Positions 12,289 through 23,709 of a stretch of DNA of 64,000 nucleotides are shown in pieces. The translations under genes were made by a program, and so were the position numbers. The notes under the pieces are model-generated. The model was not told where the DNA came from, searched no databases, and saw nothing but the letters and a program-made list of their open reading frames with translations. Position 1 is the first letter of the stretch; the number at the start of each line of letters is the position of its first letter. This DNA comes from Hawksworthiomyces lignivorus (lineage: Eukaryota > Ascomycota > Sordariomycetes > Ophiostomatales > Ophiostomataceae), in NCBI GenBank assembly GCA_002917075.1, contig NTMA01000001.1, forward strand, positions 1 through 64,000, read 5' to 3'.

Positions 12289-12811
12289 TGTTTTCTCGCC
12301 TTTCTTTTTTTGCCCTCTCCCTCTTTCAGTTTGATTTATCCTCGGCGGCCGCCTTTTACCCCGTATCAATGCTACATCCCGGGTTTAGCGTATGGGAATG
12401 GGAAGCTGATCTGTCGACGGTTATCGGTCTTGGAAGCTGGAGAAGAATAGCTGTGACTGGTACAGTTGAGAGAGTGCATTATGGGAAAACGTGAGAAGCG
12501 AGCTTGGCGAAGCGGGGCGGCTTTAGTGGTTTGGTGCATTTGGGCTTGGCGACATTGGACACACGGCTGAGCGAGGACGCGCCACCAGCCGCAAGAAAGT
12601 TTCTTAGTGGAGCCCCCAAAGCTGCCTGGAAATGATCCTCGAGGCTGCTTTTCAACTGAGACTCCCGGTCAACCACCTATATATCCACGATCTTCAACAG
12701 CTAGACGATTAGACGATTTTCGATTACAGAGTACGAGTTCATAGAACAAGCGGAGCTGCTTTTTGCCAATTCAACAATTACGAGCGCATCGCCTTGAGAA
12801 GATTCGCCACC
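12289..12811. promoter_or_regulatory. Divergent promoter region, SAP18 / prp18
   Basis: There are 523 bases between opposed start codons, with no coding signal. The right edge carries GCCACCATGG around the prp18 start, an optimal eukaryotic initiation context. Confidence 0.6.
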
Positions 12812-14075
12812 ATGGACTTCGCGTCCTTGATGTCGGCGCAGATCGCCAAGAAGAAGAAAGACAACCCCAGTGCCGCAAAGGGGAACGGCGGCGCCTCCGA
12901 GAATGGCAACAGCACATCTGCAGCTGCCACGGTAGAGACTACAGCAGCAAAAAAGTACGTGCGCCTGGGCGAGCTCGAGGCGCAGCGGCGGGCGGCCTAC
13001 CTGGAGTCGCAGAAGGCCCGCGAAGCCGAGCGCGCGGCTAAGGCGGCTGTCAAGCGGCAGCGCGAAGAGGAGGCCGCCGAGGAGGCGCGGCAGCGCGAGG
13101 ACAAGCGGAGGCGGCTGGCTGAGGAGTCCCGTAAGCGGCGCGAGGCTCGCGAGGCCGAGGAGGAGCGGGCGCGGCGCAAGCGGCTCGGCCTGCCGGAGCT
13201 GCCGTCCCTCGCCGGCGCAGATGCGGACAAGGACGCGGACACAGAGGGAAAGAAGGAGCAGGAAGACGACGGCGGCGGTGCTGAGCTGGACGAGAATGCG
13301 CTGCGCGGAGCGCTGCGAGAACACGGCGCGCCGGCGGCGCTGTTCGGCGAGACGCACGCGCAGCGGCTGAGGCGGTACCGGCAGATCGAGGCGGCAGCAT
13401 CGGCGGCGCTGACGGCGGCGGAGGCGGCCAAGCTGCCGGTGCCGACAACGCTCGCGCCCGTCGAGGAGAAGGACATGAAGGTCCCCGCCGTGGCAGACAT
13501 CCCGGCCCGCGGCGACGCCAAGGCCCGCAGCTATCTGTTCCGCCAGTTGGCAAGCTACTTCAACCTTGTGCTGCGCGAGTGGCAGCGCGCCCTACACGAG
13601 GCCACCCCCACGGCTGACGCCGAGACCGAGGCTAGCCGCGCCGCGCGGTCCATCATGGAGCAGAGCCGAACGGCGATCCGACCGGTGAGCCCCCCCTTCC
13701 CCCCTCCCTTACCCCAGACAGCAACCCAACTAACCTCGGCCATTTATTTAGCTGTTCCGCCGCCTCGAAGAAGGCGATATGGACGACAAGATCCTGGAGG
13801 CAATCGTCGAGATCGTACACGCCGCTCAGGAGCGCCGGTACGTGGATGCCAACGATGCGTACCTGAGGCTGAGCATCGGCAAGGCCGCCTGGCCCATCGG
13901 TGTCATCATGGTCGGCATCCACGAGCGTAGCGCACGCGAGAAGCTGCACGGGGGCGACAAAGGCAGCGTAATGACCGACGATGTGACGCGCAAGTATGTG
14001 CAAAGCATCAAGCGCTGTCTGACGTTTGCGCAGGTGCGGTGGCCTCCCGACGACGCCAGCCAGCTGATGGGTTGA
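12812..14075 (+). CDS. prp18: Prp18, pre-mRNA splicing factor (U5 snRNP, second step)
   Basis: Exons 12812-13684 and 13752-14075 give 398 residues. Prp18 acts with Slu7 to hold the 3' splice site during exon ligation. The ATG is in GCCACCATGG context and is followed by MDFASLMSAQIAKKKK. Residues about 55-125 are a highly charged Glu/Arg/Ala helix. The SFM motif shared by Prp18 and Prp4 is at about 160-193 (DENALRGALREHG then ALFGETHAQRLRRYR). The globular Prp18 domain begins near residue 240 with YLFRQLASYFNLVLREW and continues through exon 2 with AYLRLSIGKAAWPIGVIMVGIHER, the most conserved block. Coding GC content is high, which leaves long spurious open frames on both strands. Confidence 0.95.
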
Positions 14076-14813
14076 GTCTGGAGGAGACAGAGCAGCCGCC
14101 AGAGGCGAGAACGAATGCTCTGGGCGGTGAAAGGAGAAATCATGGTAACAGCGGCAAAAGGGCATATGGCGTTTTCTTTTTTTTTTTTTTTTTTTAAACG
14201 GTTCTGATCTCGGAGGAAAATGCATACATTCATACCACAGGAGCTTATTAGTACATTAGTAGCTCAGGGCAAGAGCTTTCGTGAGCCACATAAATTTGCA
14301 AAATACCAGTAAAAATTCTCGTTTTTTTCTTAAGCTGGTCAACTAAAAGACCATGATGTGTCAAGGAATGCTTCATCCTTCTTTCTATTGCTCTTCTAGC
14401 AAGCACCTAGGTAGATAGTTGTGTCATGGTAGTTGTCAAAATTGCGAATGGTGGCTAAATATAGCTGATGTGCAGAGAGAGGCGTTAAGTCCCTCCCTAT
14501 ATGTTCCATGTTACAGGGGATCAATTTCCGGCTCCCGCAGCCCGTTCCGCACTTCTGTCTTTACTGCTATGCCCAGGTGCGCATGTCGTGCCGCATCTCC
14601 GTTAAACAGTGGGCTATTGGAGGCAATTCCCCTCTCTTCCTTTGCTTTTGTTCCCTGCGTATAGCATTATATTCCGCCTCCCTTGTTTAGCAGCTGCTTA
14701 GTTACCGTTTGACCATTCGCTTCTTTCATGCAAAGAGAGAGACGTTGCACCGGCTCTCATAGTCTATGTGTTGGGCCTTTGAACTATTGTGATCAAGGTT
14801 TCCTGTCTCCTTT
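14076..14813. other. Intergenic between convergent prp18 and csn1
   Basis: This 738-base spacer holds the 3' regions of two genes running toward each other. It includes a 19-nt T run at 14177-14195. No gene is seen. Confidence 0.55.
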
Positions 14814-16541
14814 TCACTCAATGGTAGACGCAAATTCTAACCAGTTCTCCCCAATGTCATGCATACCGTGGCCTTTTCGCGGGCCCCGAACCTCTAGTTC
14901 TGCAGCTGCAATATTCATACGCCGCAAGCGATCAATAGCATCCTTTTCAAAGCGAGTGATGGCGTCCAATGAATCTTTGTGCATCTTGATGCGAGAATTC
15001 TCTTGGACTGTTCTCACTAACTGCAAGGCAGACAGACAATTAGCATCATATGTTGCGGAGTAAAAAGCAGAAATAGCAAACGGCAAAAAGGGAATCGCAG
15101 TCAACGCCTACAGGCAATACTGACCTTATTTATGGAGTCTATGCGGGCCTGGACGACACCATCTTGAATCATAGCGGCTAGCTCGTCTTCGATCGTCTCG
15201 CCAGGGTTTGCAAATGCAGCGTTCATGCTCTCGAGCGTCACGCAGGAGAATGGTACAAGATAATTTGTTATGCACTTGTTGCGGATCTGCGCATATATGT
15301 TGTTGATATGCTTCTGCAAGTACAAGTCAAGCATATAATCTGGCCGGTATGAGGCCAGAATGGATAGACAGGCAGCGTAGCGGCCGTTGACAAACTGTGT
15401 AATGGCTCGGCGCACATGCGGCTCAAGCTCCAGATGCGAGCGGAACTTTACATTCTCCAAAACCTTGCTTTGGAGCTCCTTACGGTCCATGGTGGCGAGA
15501 GCGAGTAAACCACCATAGATAGCGATGTCGTTAGCGCTTAGAAAGCCGTTTGTGATCTTGCCAATCGAGACGCTGTTATCTACGTCAAGGAAGTTCTTGG
15601 CCGCCGCCGCAAACTTCTCCTGGCCTAATAACGCCACGCCGCTCATTGCCCGGATGTAGGGCAGAATCTGTTTTTCTTCATCGGTGCCCTGAAGACCAGT
15701 GATCTTATTCAGCTGCCCAAGAGCTGAGGACCATTCTTTTCGCTGCATGGACACGCTGACAAGATGCTGTCCCATGTCGACAATGTGCTTTGGTGTGCTC
15801 ACATCAGGTCGCATGCGGTTGTATGCATCTGCCGCCCCGATCAGATCCCCAATTGACTCGAGATGCTTGCCGAGCTCTTCGTGGCCCATCTGCGGATCTA
15901 TATGTCAGAAAACTAATGCCTGCTGAATTACGTTCTTCACCCCTCTTAAACAGCGCTACAAGACTCACTCTGATGCTTTCCTTGACGAGGTTGTTCTTGT
16001 AAACTTTCATCTCCTTTTCTAGGCGCTTTGTTTCGACAGCGTTAGCCGCGTCAGTGGCATCGACCCATGTCCTGTCGAACACCGCTTCGGGCTCGTTTGG
16101 CGCAGCAAGTCGAAGATGGCCCCAACTTTCTCTGTACCGTGAGACATCTTTGCCTTTCTTGGCTTCGGCAGTTGCGGCCTTCAGTGCATCAACACACAGA
16201 GGGACGGAGCATTGGCCGATCAGGAGCAGTCTATCGTATCTTGTCGGGCCTACAGATAAAGAGAATTAGAAACGAAATACAACGTTGCGAGTCGTATCCA
16301 AGGGCCACGTAAACCGGCTGGCTTCAAACCTTTGTAGTTCTGGATGTACGAGTCCAGATCAAACTTTGGGGTTTCTACATTTCAGGCAACAGAAGTCAAA
16401 GTCAGCAACTCAGCTATCCCAGTTTAATGAAAAATCCAATGCCATATCGCCTTCTGGAGATTTCTCACCTTGAACGATGACACCGCCCTGGTTGAGCATC
16501 GTCGTGAAGAAGGCATCCAGCCCTTCCTGAGGGGCTGCCAT
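14814..16541 (-). CDS. csn1: CSN1, COP9 signalosome subunit 1
   Basis: Five exons (16469-16541, 16330-16374, 15969-16249, 15125-15889, 14814-15020) join in phase to give 456 residues. CSN1 (CsnA/GPS1 type) is a PCI-domain subunit of the COP9 signalosome, which removes Nedd8 from cullins. The N-terminus MAAPQEGLDAFF leads into FDLDSYIQNYKGPTRYDRLLLIGQCS across two junctions, a CSN1 signature. Next come TERLEKEMKVYKNNLVKESIR-type helices (here ETKRLEKEMKVYKNN), GHEELGKHLESIGDLIGAADAYNRM and the alpha-helical repeat region. The PCI domain spans about residues 290-400 (KCITNYLVPFSCVTLESM). A second signalosome subunit, CSN3, lies 31 kb away. The promoter is in the large gap shared with the Zn2Cys6 gene. 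Confidence 0.93.
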
Positions 16542-19500
16542 GACTTCTCCCGTGTCTATATTTGCGTCCCACGTGTCTCTTGTCTAATCGGTGTACCTGC
16601 CCCTCCCCTCAGGCTAATCCTGAGAGCCGTTCTCAACAGCAGAGTAACACACGGTAACCAGCTGCTAAAGCAAGTTATGCAAAGGTTTCCTCTCGGTCAA
16701 GGATCCGATGCTCGGTGACGTCGTGGCCGATGGCCGAGCTGATAGAAGATGATAAGATCCGACACAATCTTAGGCTGTCGGCTGGCAGATCGGTCGGCAA
16801 GTCGGTGCCAAGGTCGGACGGCACAACCACTAATATGTCGGCCTACGTCGGGCGCAAAGCTTGTCGAGGCAGGATATGATAGGAGGGGGAGGGGAGGTAA
16901 CGTAATGGAGGGGTGAGAAGTGGAGGAAGACGAGAGGAAAGGAGCGGGTGATCCTAAACCTCCGGTTTGCTGACTGCAAGTCGGTGGTATTGCTGGCAGC
17001 AATATCGTCTTGCCTTGTATTTTGCTTGTTTGTGATGTGGCGTGCTCTGCCTACATCTGCCTTCGGCGGGTTTTGTTGTTCCTCGTGCTTGCTCGGTAAG
17101 GCAGCAGCAAGGGGGGGGGGTAGAAAGGAAGGTGCTACGGAGGAGGTTGATCGGTCCTTCCTCGCTTTTGTGGCAGATTGTGGTTCTGCCACCCACTAGG
17201 TGGGGCACTTAGCGGGAGAGGTTCACCAGAGCCTCTGATAGGCCCGTCCGATGAATTGGTTTAAGTTCGGAGAAATACCGCTTTCATCCTAAAGTCTCCC
17301 AGTATAACGCTGTAATACTGCGCAAATTCTAAGCATCATTATTAAAGTTGCTCTCTATTCGCTTCCAACTTCTCTTTTCCACTTTTGCCTTTACGACCCG
17401 CATCACACGTTTCCACCGTCTGCCATGTCCACATGCCCCTCTGCTAAATACGCAAAATCCTGGCATGCTCAACATTGCCATCTTTGGCGCTGTTATCCCT
17501 GCATGCATTTACAAAATGTTCTTTTGGTCCTTCCATTCAGAGAATGCGGAGCTGAGGCGGAACGATTGCGGCACTCCTCAACGGTATCTGCTGTCTGGCG
17601 CACATAGCACACGCAGCCAGCTGTTCCAATTCCGGTCCACATAGACAAATTTCGGTACTGATCTCCAGGCTAAAAAATTCAGGGGATTGGACAACAGAAG
17701 TCATCGTGTGAGCTGAAAGACATGCCCTCTTTCAGAGCTCGCGCCGTATTCCCACTTTTGTTCTTTGTCCTTTCCCTCGTCTTCTTTTATCATTTTCTTA
17801 TTTTTTCTGTTTTAGACATGTTCCACATGGATACCTAAAAAATTAGCGGCGAGTGCCACGCGTTCTTGTAAAGAACGCGCTGATCTTAACAGTAGACAAG
17901 TGCCTCATTTTGTCGGGTTTGGTTCGGGAGAGTATGATCCTCCCTCCTGGATGCTTGACTGGCCGTGATACATCACGATCCAACGGCACTAATACGAGCC
18001 GTACCGGCTGTGATGATGTGGTCAGTGGACGACAATCATTACTCTCTAGATGCTTGAAGTTGGACGAATTGCCTTCGCAACTTGCCTTTTATGAATGGTA
18101 ACAAGTCAGCAAAAGCAAATCCACTATACATCATGCCACAATATGCTTTCAAGATAGATATTGCAATTTTATGTTCTTCACATTTCGCTGTTTCGCTGTG
18201 TCTTGCATATTTTGCACGGACGTGGATGAGATTGAGAAACTTGACGGTTGACCCTTCGGCTCAAACTTTCAGATTCTTCCATAGAAGCATGTTCCCGTTT
18301 TCCTCTTGGTTACATGACAAGGGGACAGCAGATATTAAACCAAAATAAGCGTCCTCGGCTTGTAGGTTATTTATTTGTCGTGGAGGCGTATCTATCTTAA
18401 CAGCGGGATCGGGGTTCTCTTACTGCGAACATGTTCTTCTTTGTTATATGCACTTATATTAAATATATCGTCATTGTCGTCTGCTCTTGCTGTATGACCA
18501 CAGGGCTGACTGCAGGGAGGAATACCCCGGACGGGGCAAATAATGGGTTATATTTTTGCAATGTGTATTCTTGTAGGCTTAGATATTCATTTGGGATGTA
18601 GTATCTCTATTGTGAACAGACCACCATGCGGCCTGGTAGAGGAATAAATGAAAGATGAGAGAAACGATGAAAACCAACCAGGGCCGGCGGTCCTAAGGCT
18701 TATGCTAGGACGGCACGGTCAGTGCCTGCAAATGCTCTTATAGTTGTATACAAGCACATATACACAATATTACGCTATATTCATTCAATATGCCCCATCT
18801 TCCTAAAGGACTTCAATCTCTCTGTGTCTGTCTAAATACCCGCAAGTGCAAAACAATAATAAACAAAAAAAAACCCCAACCTACCAATTTCCTTGTAAGA
18901 CACGTTTTTATCCTCCATATGGCGTATGCCAAGCCTTTTAGGCAATTGCTTCCCAAGGTCCACAACCACAAAAGTTCTCCGAGTCACAAAACGTACTCCG
19001 TAACAAAGACCTGACAAGCGGTCTGTCTCCCCCGGTTATGTCCTTTTGTCCTTCCCTTCTTCCAAGTGGATGAAATACCAGACATGTCTATTCCTCCTTT
19101 ATTTCTCGCCCTCTAGTTATGTATCTTTACGCCAGAAAGTAGACTAATTTTCTAGACAAGTATGTAGAGCTATTCAGATTGCTTTCCACTTCCAAACGTG
19201 AGAAGAAAATCAATCGCTAGGACAAGACTATGGATGTCACAGATACTACGGATGCTACACACATTAAGACGACATGCACGTTGAATATCTCAGCTTTAAG
19301 AATACACTTACCTGAGCGTGTCACTGCGTACTAACCTGCACCGCAGGTTGCGCCCTACGCAAGGTCTCGTACTCGTTGTGGAGTATTGTACATACGTGCT
19401 GAAAATTGCGAGACCCACCTGTCAACCGATCTCTGGTCAAACCCCCTACCCTGGCATAGAATGTTAATCTCCTGGAACGGACAGTCGCGCAAAAAGGGCA

Positions 19501-22500
19501 GAGTGAGGGCGCAAAATCAACGTCGTAACCATACTGCCTCAGAAAAGAAAGACGTAATAGGGTACAAAGTGAGTTACCTGGGGCGTTATGCCTTTCGTAA
19601 GGCCCTTTGAGAATATCACTGCTTGGACTCTGTATTGAAAAGGTATATGGCAAAGCAAGCAGTGGTTGACTTGACCTTCTCGCATAAACGTGCCCTGTAC
19701 GAAGCGATCCGCACCCCAATGTCTTGGATATTTTCCGTGTGGGTGGTGCCTGGCCTGTACCTTGTCCCGTGCCTTTATTCTTTGCACTGAAGGTGGGATG
19801 CTAGTCAGGCATATTGTATCAGCTCTTACAAACGCATCTTTCTACACCCTCGTCCTTTCTCTTTAGAGGAAGGCGGAATCAACTGGCAATAGGCAATTGT
19901 CTCATAGTGCTTCACATCACTCCTTCTCGCGTCCTGTATTGGCAACTCTGGGATCTTTTTTTTTTGCTCTCCAGTAGCCCCCCTCTCCTCTTTTCCTGGG
20001 GCTTTGAGCTGCGTAACTGAACAATCGCCAGTTTCTCCATGCGAGAAAGTACAGAGCCTCCAATGCGCCAATCCACTGGTGGCGAGACGACACTCGCAGC
20101 TTTTTAGTCGGACCTTCTGCAATCAACACAGATCGCCATTGGCTGGCGGCATCCTGTCAATGTAAGAGAACTCCATACTCCGTCGTGACATGCTGAGCGA
20201 GTGAGCATTCGAGAAAATACAACCCAACATCAAAAGAAAGAAAGGTACTACTTCGTAGGGAGTAGAGCAAACTGAAAAAAATAAGCGTGAATCGTTCGGT
20301 CGGAGAAGATCGTCGCCGTTTGCCGAAGCGGCTACAGAACACGGGTCGCTGTGGGTATGATGGCACGCAATGCTTTCGGTCATTGTACATCTTTGTGGTA
20401 AGGGGAGGGGGTGGATGCTTGTGTGCATGAAGCGCACCAGGGTCCACCATTGAACAAAGGATTACCAGCCTGCTTCGTCCTTGTGAATGGCTCTTCGAGC
20501 ACTCCTTTAGCTCTGCGGTCGCGGAGCAATAACAAATGGCTGCAAAATGCATACTCCTTAATGACCATATGTTTTAGAACCAACCTCCCTACGAATTTGC
20601 CTGGAGCAAACTAGACACAGCCCATACAAGAACTAGCATGTCAGACCGCAACGCACAAGCCTCAAGCACAGGGCGCTCGCAGCGCTGAGCGTCACCAGTA
20701 CGGATAACAAGCGTTACAAGAAAGTGTGCGTAATTACGTCCCCTTCACAGCTTTTTTTTTTTTTTTTTTTCGCGCCAGTCCCTGTCGGGAATAAGCCGCA
20801 TGGAGACCTTGCTGGGAACTTACATATGCTTACAACGGATGTACTGCCTACATGCGTATGGGTTAAGCTCTCCTTCCTATCGTTGAAATAGCGTATGTTT
20901 TATATGGGGCAACTACATCATTGTACTTTACATACAAGGATACGGGCATTTTCCATTTTCCCCATCTTCCCAGCCGACCCATTACGAGCTATGCCTCCCC
21001 GCCTGCACCCACAACACCAAACCGTTCCCTTCCCATCGCCTGCACCCAACCCTGCCACACCGCGGTCATTTGAATGTTGGATGGACGCCAATGTGTATGT
21101 CGCTGCATTTTGCTGCATAGAATAACAGAGAAGCTTTCACAGCGCCGTCACAGCGCCACAGAGGCGCCACCAATGAACTAAACCGCCCGGCGTATCTTCG
21201 ACACCCCCGAGACCCCCTTTTCCTTCTCCTGGGAACAATGTCCCCCTGGCCTTCGATGCTCTCCTCTGTTTGGCTCTGGTTCGTATGCTTACAATTAGCT
21301 CCACGCATCTTGGAATACACACATCCCCAACCGTATCCTAGGACATACGGCGTTTACGGAGTTTGACCTGCGGCGCCCTCCTACACTTTGTTCTGGAGTG
21401 TCGCGTTTTGTAACCTTACGAGGGTCCTGGGGCCGTATTCTCTTGCACCCCTTCTTTGCTCCCTACACACTCCTCGGGACCCGTCCCCCCTTCTCGACAT
21501 TCTACCCTACCCATCTGTACTGCATTCTGCTGATCTGACCACAAACCGCACATCTCTTTAGTGATATGCCATTTCTCTTCATATTTGACGATCAACCTTT
21601 TTTACCTCCAGATTCCTATGCTTCCGCCTCCCATCATCTGCAATCACCGGCCGTGCCCCATCTTGACTGGGGTCATTCTGTCATTGATTGCTTGCACTCC
21701 CTACCCTACACTACTACTAGGCTAGTACTCTACATACTTAACGTTACTCTTCCTCCCGCGCCTTTAACTTTGCTCTTATGTATCTCGCCCGCCCTTGGCA
21801 TTGCGAAATATAGGGATTTTGCCTTCCAGGTCTCCTCTTCCTTCCCTCCTTCTTTCTACTCCTCCAGGCCTTCCTCTTCGTTGCACCGTCTCTTCTTGCC
21901 TGTTTTCCTCCCCCCCTCTAAACACTCTGCATACTCCGTACTCCTCACTTAATACACCCGGTGTATGGGACCCGGAGCGGAACCCTCCCCTCCCCCCTTT
22001 CTCCCCGAACCCACGTTTATTACCTCATCCACTTTTGCAACCAACCAGCTATCCCATATTTTCTCATATCCATATTCTACAAGTTGTTAATTCTCGTCGG
22101 AACAGCAGCTAAACTTGGTCTTCTTTTCCCCCTAAGCTATTGCCCTTAGACCTTTCTTCCCGGTCTAATTCCTCGAGGCTATAGCTTTTCCATTTTAACT
22201 TCCCTGCTCAACCTTTCGACTATTTCCAATTCCAATCTGCTTCTGGGCACAGATAAAACTTGCCGCGTACTGCATAATATCCAAACATCCAAACAAACCG
22301 CCAACTATCTCGTGCTCCATAGCAACTCCACCAGACAGACCAAAGGCCCTTGGTACGGTTACCAACCATCTTTGAAAGCCGCTACTGCTATAAGATTCTT
22401 TCTGTATTTGGACTGAAATTTGACCGTTCCCAGCTTTGTCCACTGATTCTTGTCTACTCTCCTCTTTTTTAATCATCCTCCCCCCTGCAACCTACAGTAG

Positions 22501-23709
22501 CCGACTTTTTGGACGCCGCTATCGCTATTCCACCTCTTTTTGACTTTCTCCTGTCTTCTCTATGCATATTATTATTGCTTTCCATGTATTGTTACTTTCT
22601 TTGGTTTAACTCGAAAGCGACTCAAAGGCAACTCTATCTACCTACTATCTCTAAATCCCCCTCTCCTCTCCGTTCAAAGGGGGGTTCTACACTACCACAC
22701 CCGGCGCCTATTTCCCCCAACAGCCACCGCATTTTAAAAGGGAACCCTTTCTCTCATTTCTTTTCACGGCGCTTCTCCTCGTGCCGTTCGCTCTTGGACG
22801 GACCACGGAGGTACTTGGTACTTGAACGGGCCCACTCCCGTTCTTAAGGCTCGTGGGCTGGCACACTCTCTCCACCTTTTCTTTCCACCCGTTGGTAATC
22901 CATTCCCAATTCCGCTGGCCTCTCCCACTCGGCCTTGTTAGTCGTGCACAAACAAAAGCTTTTACTTTTATATGCCACTTTCTTTCTTGCCACGCCATCC
23001 CTCCTTCCAGCAGAACACGACAAAGAAGACTATTTTTTTTTACTCTTTCAACCAAAGCATTTCGCATCGCTTTCGCGAACTACGTGGTGCGTCTTCTCGA
23101 ATCCACATTTTGGGAGGCGCACAATTTATCCTTTCCAAGTAACACGTCCAACTCGCAAAGTAATCCGAGTCTCTCGGACTGTGGCTATCTTTCTAGTGCA
23201 TTTGCGCTTTCATCAGCCCACGCTGTCAACGCACGAAATCCACACAGCCTCTTTGCCACATAGCGTACAGGGAAAACCAACATCCACACCTCCAAAACTG
23301 CCTCTAGATTTGAGATCAGCTTAGGCCAAAGACCTCTGCCGTGCTCATCTGCTGCCCTGAACTGGCGGACAGCCGTTGTGTAGCGGTGTCTAGATCTCAG
23401 CCGCCTAGCAGATCCCTTTTCTTCACCAAATATGCGACCATGACCTTGGAGTTACCGCCTAGATCGGGTTTGGCTTTCAGTCTCTAGAAACTACAGGCGG
23501 ACGAGCAAGACCAGCAGCGGATATTTCTCCTTCTTCTCTACGTTGCTTGGACCCCGCCGAAGAGGCCTTTTCTACTTGGCGGATTGTTGGACTAGACACG
23601 ACTCGAAAAAAGAAGTTGCATCTCCACCCTTTCTTGTGGCGGTTGTCGGATTTGTCTCCTCTGCTAGTGATTCCCATAATCCTTACTTCTTGCGAAGCGA
23701 GGGGCCAGC
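16542..23709. other. 7.2-kb gene-free interval between csn1 and Zn2Cys6 gene
   Basis: This is by far the longest interval without a supportable gene. The frames present are short and lack domains. From about 21380 to 23300 the plus strand is strongly pyrimidine-rich, suggesting a long promoter or transcribed leader for the regulator that starts at 23710. It also contains a 19-nt T run (20752-20770), a perfect 7-bp hairpin (AACCTGC-ACC-GCAGGTT, 19333-19349) and two exact TACTCCGTA words (18994 and 21932). A noncoding RNA or an unusual small gene here cannot be excluded by eye. Confidence 0.5.
19333..19349. repeat. Short perfect hairpin
   Basis: AACCTGC, three bases, then GCAGGTT: a 7-bp perfect stem with a 3-nt loop in the large intergenic region. 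Such stems also arise by chance at low frequency. No T run follows, so it is not a typical terminator. Confidence 0.5.

Noticed and set aside
21566..23324. Several overlapping 100-140-codon frames in the pyrimidine-rich region before the Zn2Cys6 gene
   Set aside because: Overlapping frames of Ser/Pro/Leu/Phe composition arise from C/T-rich DNA, and none has a domain or clear splice partners.
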